DNA from: Veillonellaceae bacterium
GTDB taxonomy: Bacteria > Bacillota_C > Negativicutes > UBA1444
Assembly: GCA_012798135.1 (NCBI GenBank)
Contig: JAAZNU010000042.1
Coordinates: forward strand, 1-64,000
DNA: 64,000 bases
Direction: 5' to 3'
Of the stretch, positions 59,729-64,000 are shown one piece after another. Every line of letters begins with the position of its first letter. Position 1 is the stretch's first letter. The position numbers were made by a program, and so were the translations under genes. Below the pieces are notes generated by a model. It did no database searches. It was not told the DNA's origin and was given only the letters and a program-made list of their open reading frames with translations.

Positions 59729-62060
59729 GGCGGGCGTTGCCGCGGGGGTGCAGGAAATTGGCCGGAGTGCGCCGCGTTTCGATGCCTATGCCAAGGTAAC
59801 CGGTGCGGAAAAATTCGCCGCCGATCTTTATCCGCCGCATTTTGTCTGGGCCGGTGTCAAACGTTCGGCGCATGCGCATGCCCGCATCCTGGAAATCGAC
59901 ACGACAGCCGCCGCCGCGGCTCCTGGCGTGATCGCCGTCTTGACGCACCGTGACATCCAGGGGAAAAACCGCCTGGGCATCTTTGAAAAAGACCAGCCGA
60001 TTCTGGCCGACGAGCGGGTGCGGCACCATGGCGACGCCGTGGCGCTGGTGGTGGCGGAAACCAAAGAAGCGCTGGCGTTCGCATTGGCGGACATTCAAGT
60101 CAGCTATGAGATATTGCCGGCGATATTCGAGCCAACAGCGGCGGTGGCGGAATCGGCTCCGCTCCTGCATCCGGATCGCCCCGACGGCAATGTTTTGCTT
60201 GCCGCCGAGATTATTCAGGGAAATGGCGCGGCGGAGCTCGAACAATGCGCGGTAACAGCAAGTCTGAAGGTTGCTTTGGGATGGCAGGAACACGCTTTCC
60301 TGGAGACGCAAAATGGCGTGGCCAGCATGGATGCGGCCGGTGAACTGCATCTGACGGTTTCCACCCAGACGCCGTTTCGGGACCGGTTGGAACTGGCGGA
60401 GGCTTTGCAAATCCAGCCTCAGCGGATTCATATTTCAGCTCCCTGTCTTGGCGGGGCTTTTGGCGGGAAAGACGGTGTTACCGTGCAGGGATTTTTGGCA
60501 TTGGCGGCCATGCATTCCGGTGGTCACCCCGTGAAGTTATGGTATTCCCGGGAAGAAAGCATGTTGGCCGGAACGAAGCGCCATCCCCTGCAGGCCGAGT
60601 ATCGCCTTGGCTGCAACGAGCAAGGCGTGCTGGAGGCTCTGGACTGCCAGCTGTTGTTTGACACGGGTGCGTATGCGGGCATGGGTGATGTGGTACTGGC
60701 TCTGGCGATGGAACATGCGGGAGGCCCATACCGAATCCCGAACGTACGGATCAACGGCCGGGCCGTGTACACAAACAACCCGGTGTCAAGCGCTTTTCGC
60801 GGTTTCGGCGTGCCGCAGGTCGCCGCCGCCATGGAACAGGTGCTGGACGAACTGGCGAAAGCGGGCGGCTTTGATCTCCTGGAGCTGCGGCGGGAAAATG
60901 CGGTCGGCCGCGGGGATTGCACGCCCGCCGGCGTTCTTTTGTCAGGGACCGTCGGCCTTGCTGAATGTCTGGACAAAGTGGCGACCCATCCCTTATGGAT
61001 GGGTCGTAATGAGTGGATTGCCGGCGCCCCGCCACATAAGCGCCGTGGTGTCGGCATCGCCGCAGCCGGCCATGGAGTCGGGTTTGGACCGGTTGTCGCC
61101 GATTATGCGAACGCCAAACTGGAAATTCTGGCCGACGGTCGCCTCGGGGTATGCGCGGGAGTCAGCGACATGGGTCAGGGCAACGCCAGCACCTATGCGC
61201 AGATCGTCAGCCATGTCCTGAGTCAGCCCTACGAAGCGATGGAACTGATCCTGCCGGATTCGGACAAGACGCTGCCCTCGGCGTCTTCGTCGGCCAGTCG
61301 CACGACGTTCACCTATGGCAAGGCAATGCTGACGGCGGCGTTGGCACTGAAAGACCGGTTACTGGCCCGCGCGGCCCTGCTGCTTTCGTTTCAGCTGTTG
61401 CAAAGTGTGAAGCCGGAAGATCTACTGTTACTGCCCGGCAAAGTTCTGCACCCGGGTTCCGGCCGGGAGTTGCCGCTGGCAATGGTGGCGGGATTCATGG
61501 ATCCTGCGGAACGCATTGTCACGGCTAGCTATACCAGTCCGGTCAACTCGCAGGCTTTGGCCAGCGGCCAGAAGCTGCGGATGTACGGATTTCCGCATCG
61601 GGTCTTTTCTTTTGGCGTTCACCTGGTTCAATTGGAGGTGGACACCCGCACCGGCGAAGTCAGGGTATGCGGGGGGCTGGCCTGCATTGACGGCGGAACC
61701 GTTCTCAACCCCCAGGTCTATGAACAGCAGGTGCAGGGAGGAATGGCGCAGGGGCTCGGCTATGCCCTGTTTGAAGAGTTCAGTGTGACGCAGGGCAGGA
61801 TTGTGACGGGCGATTTCAGCACCTATATCCTGCCGACGGCGGCCGACCTGCCGGATTTCGCCGTGTTGCCGGTATCGCCGTACGAGCCGGACGGCCCGTT
61901 CGGGATGAAGGGGATCGGCGAAATTACCGTTGATGCTGTACTGCCGGCGGCCGCCAACGCGCTGGCGGCCGCTGTGGGATCGCGCATTGCCGCCAGTCCG
62001 TTCACGGCGCAAAAAGTGCTGGCGGCGCTGCAAAGCAGCGGGCAGGAGGGACAAGTATGA
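59703..62060 (+). CDS. Molybdenum hydroxylase, large (molybdopterin) subunit
   Basis: A 785-residue xanthine-oxidase-family subunit. Landmarks are IGRSAPRFDAYAKVTGAEKFAAD, the Moco loop CLGGAFGGKDGVTVQG near residue 255, SSAFRGFGVPQ, GVSDMGQGNASTYAQI near residue 490, and the catalytic glutamate in GMKGIGEITVDAVLPAA. The position that aligns with the substrate Glu of xanthine dehydrogenase (in the ME.ALxH...YxIPN stretch) reads as alanine, so xanthine is not a safe call. Electrons pass to the two subunits that follow. Start is uncertain (TTG 59694, ATG 59703 or GTG 59748). It needs molybdenum cytosine dinucleotide or MPT cofactor. Confidence 0.85.
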   Translation: MSCNESASRAGVAAGVQEIGRSAPRFDAYAKVTGAEKFAADLYPPHFVWAGVKRSAHAHARILEIDTTAAAAAPGVIAVLTHRDIQGKNRLGIFEKDQPILADERVRHHGDAVALVVAETKEALAFALADIQVSYEILPAIFEPTAAVAESAPLLHPDRPDGNVLLAAEIIQGNGAAELEQCAVTASLKVALGWQEHAFLETQNGVASMDAAGELHLTVSTQTPFRDRLELAEALQIQPQRIHISAPCLGGAFGGKDGVTVQGFLALAAMHSGGHPVKLWYSREESMLAGTKRHPLQAEYRLGCNEQGVLEALDCQLLFDTGAYAGMGDVVLALAMEHAGGPYRIPNVRINGRAVYTNNPVSSAFRGFGVPQVAAAMEQVLDELAKAGGFDLLELRRENAVGRGDCTPAGVLLSGTVGLAECLDKVATHPLWMGRNEWIAGAPPHKRRGVGIAAAGHGVGFGPVVADYANAKLEILADGRLGVCAGVSDMGQGNASTYAQIVSHVLSQPYEAMELILPDSDKTLPSASSSASRTTFTYGKAMLTAALALKDRLLARAALLLSFQLLQSVKPEDLLLLPGKVLHPGSGRELPLAMVAGFMDPAERIVTASYTSPVNSQALASGQKLRMYGFPHRVFSFGVHLVQLEVDTRTGEVRVCGGLACIDGGTVLNPQVYEQQVQGGMAQGLGYALFEEFSVTQGRIVTGDFSTYILPTAADLPDFAVLPVSPYEPDGPFGMKGIGEITVDAVLPAAANALAAAVGSRIAASPFTAQKVLAALQSSGQEGQV

Positions 62061-62542
62061 TGTTGAAATTTTGCCTGAACGGGAACCCGGTCAGGCTGGA
62101 GACGGCGCCAGACCGGCGGGTTGTTGATCTGCTGAGGGAAGACCTCGGCTTGACCGGCACGAAAGAATGCTGCGGGTCTGGCGAATGTGGCGCTTGTACG
62201 ATTCTACTGGACGGCGAGAGTCGGTTGTCCTGCCTCCTGCTGGCGGCGCAGCTCGACGGACGCGCGGTGACAACCATCGAAGGGGTGGGCGGCGCTGACC
62301 GGATGCATGCGGTACAGCAGGCGTTTGTCGATCACGGGGCCGTGCAGTGCGGTTTTTGTACGCCGGGAATGATTCTGGCCACGCTGGATTTGTTGCGGCG
62401 GATTCCCGACCCGAGCTGTGAGCAGGTGCGACAAGAATTGAGCGGCAATCTTTGCCGTTGTACCGGGTACCAAAAAATTGTCGACGCGGTCATGGCGGCC
62501 GCCAACACCCTGAAAGAAGGAAATGCTAAAAAATGCGGATAA
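62057..62542 (+). CDS. Molybdenum hydroxylase, [2Fe-2S] subunit
   Basis: A 161-residue subunit with two iron-sulfur domains. The ferredoxin-type cluster is in ECCGSGECGACTILLDG, and the second, helical cluster in QCGFCTPGMIL and LSGNLCRCTGYQKIVDAV. Overlaps the large-subunit stop by 4 bases (ATGA) and the FAD-subunit start by 10. The length is normal. Confidence 0.94.
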   Translation: MMLKFCLNGNPVRLETAPDRRVVDLLREDLGLTGTKECCGSGECGACTILLDGESRLSCLLLAAQLDGRAVTTIEGVGGADRMHAVQQAFVDHGAVQCGFCTPGMILATLDLLRRIPDPSCEQVRQELSGNLCRCTGYQKIVDAVMAAANTLKEGNAKKCG

Positions 62543-63378
62543 TGCTCCCGACGTCTCTGGCCGAACTGTACGCAGCTCAACAGGAATTTCCGGCGGGAAC
62601 GATCATGGCCGGTGGCACCGATCTGTTGGTGAAACTACGCCGTTGCGGCCAGCGGCCGCCGGCATTGATTTGCCTGGAACGGGTCGCGGAATTGCGGGAA
62701 TTGGCGCTGACGGACGCGGAAATCGTGATTGGCGCGGCCGTTACATTGCAACGGTTACTGGAATGTGATACGGTAAAAACGGAATTTGCCGCCTTGCATC
62801 AGGCGTTGACAGTATTGGCCTCGCCGCCGGTCCGACACAGCGCCACTCTGGCCGGCAACCTTTGCACGGCTTCGCCGGCGGGGGATACTTTGCCGCCCCT
62901 GTATGTGTTTAACGCGAGCGTCGATACGGTTTGCGCCGGGAAGTATCGGCGCATTCCAGTGGCGGAGTTTATCGCCGGTCCCGGCAGAACCGTCTTGCAG
63001 CCCGGGGAAGTCGTCACGGCGGTTAGGCTGGCGCGCGGGCCGCGTGCCAGACGTTCGGGTTATTACAAGGTCGGCAAACGCCAGGCCATGGCGATTGCCG
63101 TAGCCAGTCTGGCGGCGTTGGCGACGCCGGCGAAAGATGGCCGGCGGACGATCCGGTTGGCTTGGGGTAGCGTCGGACCGACGGTGATGACTGCGCCGGC
63201 TATTGAAAGCTTTTTGGCGAACCGTTCCCTTACCGAAGAAAATCTACGCCAGGCGGGGGCCCTGGTGTCGAAATTTGTGCAGCCCATCGACGACCTCCGG
63301 GCCAGTGCGGAGTATCGTCGTCAACTGGCAGCCAATCTGCTGCTGCGATTAGCGGCCGATTTCGACGCGGGGGAATGA
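62533..63378 (+). CDS. Molybdenum hydroxylase, FAD-binding subunit
   Basis: A 281-residue subunit of the CoxM/XdhB type. FAD contacts are AGGTDLLVKLRRC near residue 29 and SATLAGNLCTASPAGDTLPPL near residue 100. C-terminal CO dehydrogenase flavoprotein domain follows. The three genes are in the order large-small-medium. It passes electrons from the iron-sulfur subunit to an acceptor such as NAD or ferredoxin; acceptor not visible. Confidence 0.93.
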   Translation: MRIMLPTSLAELYAAQQEFPAGTIMAGGTDLLVKLRRCGQRPPALICLERVAELRELALTDAEIVIGAAVTLQRLLECDTVKTEFAALHQALTVLASPPVRHSATLAGNLCTASPAGDTLPPLYVFNASVDTVCAGKYRRIPVAEFIAGPGRTVLQPGEVVTAVRLARGPRARRSGYYKVGKRQAMAIAVASLAALATPAKDGRRTIRLAWGSVGPTVMTAPAIESFLANRSLTEENLRQAGALVSKFVQPIDDLRASAEYRRQLAANLLLRLAADFDAGE

Positions 63379-63391
63379 GGAGGAAGGTTGT

Positions 63392-64000
63392 ATGCCCGGA
63401 CGACAGGCAGTGGAGCTGACGTTGCCCATTCAAACCGAATTTTTGCCGGTGGCGACGGCTTGCGTGGAACAGACGGCGCAGGCTTATGGCATGGGGCGGG
63501 TGGAAACCATGCACCTGATGCTGGCCGTGGAGGAGGTGCTCTCTTTTCTGGCGGCCCGGTTGAGCGGCGGTCATCATCTGATGAAATTGCATTGTCACAA
63601 TGGCCGTTACTATATGGAGGTGGTCTGCCGCTTTCCCAGCAATGTTCTGCCGGTTGGCGCCTTTAACATCACCTCGACGGTATCCGCCGACGACGAGCAG
63701 TCGCTGGCGGAGATGGGGCTGCTGCTGGCGGCGCGAACCGCCGATCATCTGGCCGTGTCGGCAAAAAATGGCGATATGGAGATCCGGTTCGTGAAAAATC
63801 GGCAGTATCCCGCTCTGCCGACGATTCCTGCATCGGTTGCCATGCAGGGAAGTTCGCGTATTGTCGAGCCGGCGCCGGAACTCATCAAACAGTTCGCGGC
63901 GCGGGTAGCAGGAAAATATGAGCGGCAGGCGCCGGAGTATTTCCAGGCGCCGGGGAAAGTCGCCGACATGGTCGCCAGCGGCGACTACGGCGTTTCTCTG
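63392..64000 (+). CDS. Partial protein with possible anti-sigma/HATPase-like start
   Basis: The first 203 codons of a gene that runs off the right edge. The N-terminal 130 residues (FLPVATACVEQTAQAYGMG, MHLMLAVEEVLSFLAARL) resemble the ATPase-like fold of RsbW anti-sigma factors, where a glutamate in a helix EE replaces the Asn-rich N-box; I cannot confirm it. Later residues are unassigned. The start follows GAGGAGGAAGG and lies 13 bases after the FAD-subunit stop, so it belongs to the same operon. Confidence 0.55.
   Translation, partial: MPGRQAVELTLPIQTEFLPVATACVEQTAQAYGMGRVETMHLMLAVEEVLSFLAARLSGGHHLMKLHCHNGRYYMEVVCRFPSNVLPVGAFNITSTVSADDEQSLAEMGLLLAARTADHLAVSAKNGDMEIRFVKNRQYPALPTIPASVAMQGSSRIVEPAPELIKQFAARVAGKYERQAPEYFQAPGKVADMVASGDYGVSL

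Noticed and set aside
59703..63378. Xanthine dehydrogenase by name
   Set aside because: Family membership is clear but the substrate position aligning with the xanthine Glu looks like Ala and the neighbours are an acyl ligase and ACP, so only the class was called.
1..64000. Insertion sequence, prophage or integrative element
   Set aside because: No transposase, integrase, phage structural gene, attachment repeat or tRNA was seen.

Overview
The window looks like the chromosome of a strictly anaerobic member of the Firmicutes (Bacillota). Trp operon control by T-box leaders, strong AGGAGG ribosome binding sites, frequent TTG and GTG starts and a mid-50s percent GC feel all fit. The fumarate reductase or succinate dehydrogenase set and many exported proteins suggest a Negativicutes (Sporomusaceae-like) organism, but that class is inference. 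I see no rRNA, tRNA, CRISPR array, insertion sequence or prophage. Almost everything is coding, in short tightly overlapping operons.

Layout. Positions 1-2200: start of modA, a divergent HTH plus periplasmic-binding-domain regulator, and 5-formyltetrahydrofolate cyclo-ligase. Positions 2226-9966, minus strand: a complete tryptophan operon in the order D-F-C-B-A-E-G, preceded by two nearly identical tandem tRNA-Trp T-box leaders and a clear promoter, and followed by a small secreted protein. Positions 10127-21999: DUF362 ferredoxin protein, GlpA-like flavoprotein, secreted proteins, exported asparaginase, RarD, macro-domain protein, exported phosphoesterase, adenine deaminase, and a thioesterase-rhodanese-cupin operon.

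Positions 22179-32718 hold a nitrogen-compound catabolic cluster. It has a threonine-synthase-like PLP enzyme, YgeY, a YgeW-like carbamoyltransferase, a polar amino acid ABC transporter with its own leader, a D-aminoacylase-like amidohydrolase, a second YgeY-like hydrolase and a second PLP enzyme. It resembles the enterobacterial yge cluster, which has been linked to anaerobic purine or diaminopropionate breakdown, but with different partners. A PTS phosphorelay (EIIA, HPr, EI) without a permease follows, then an MFS carrier, an iron alcohol dehydrogenase, a GGDEF/HD-GYP protein, a lipase-like protein, PheA, an EamA exporter and TcdA.

Positions 43689-56226 look like hydroxy- and dicarboxylate metabolism. 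A PrpR-type sigma-54 activator faces a LarA-family racemase and LeuCD-like hydro-lyase operon with a visible -24/-12 promoter. A LysR regulator faces a DASS dicarboxylate carrier, a class I fumarase or tartrate dehydratase, and a three-subunit fumarate reductase/succinate dehydrogenase. Together these could take a hydroxyacid or unsaturated diacid to fumarate and then to succinate.

Positions 57774-64000 hold the most unusual unit: an AMP-forming acyl ligase, a free acyl carrier protein and a three-subunit molybdenum hydroxylase, mostly with overlapping reading frames, followed by a partial possible ATP-binding protein. I could not assign its substrate; oxidation of a carrier-bound or CoA-bound acid is a plausible but untested reading.
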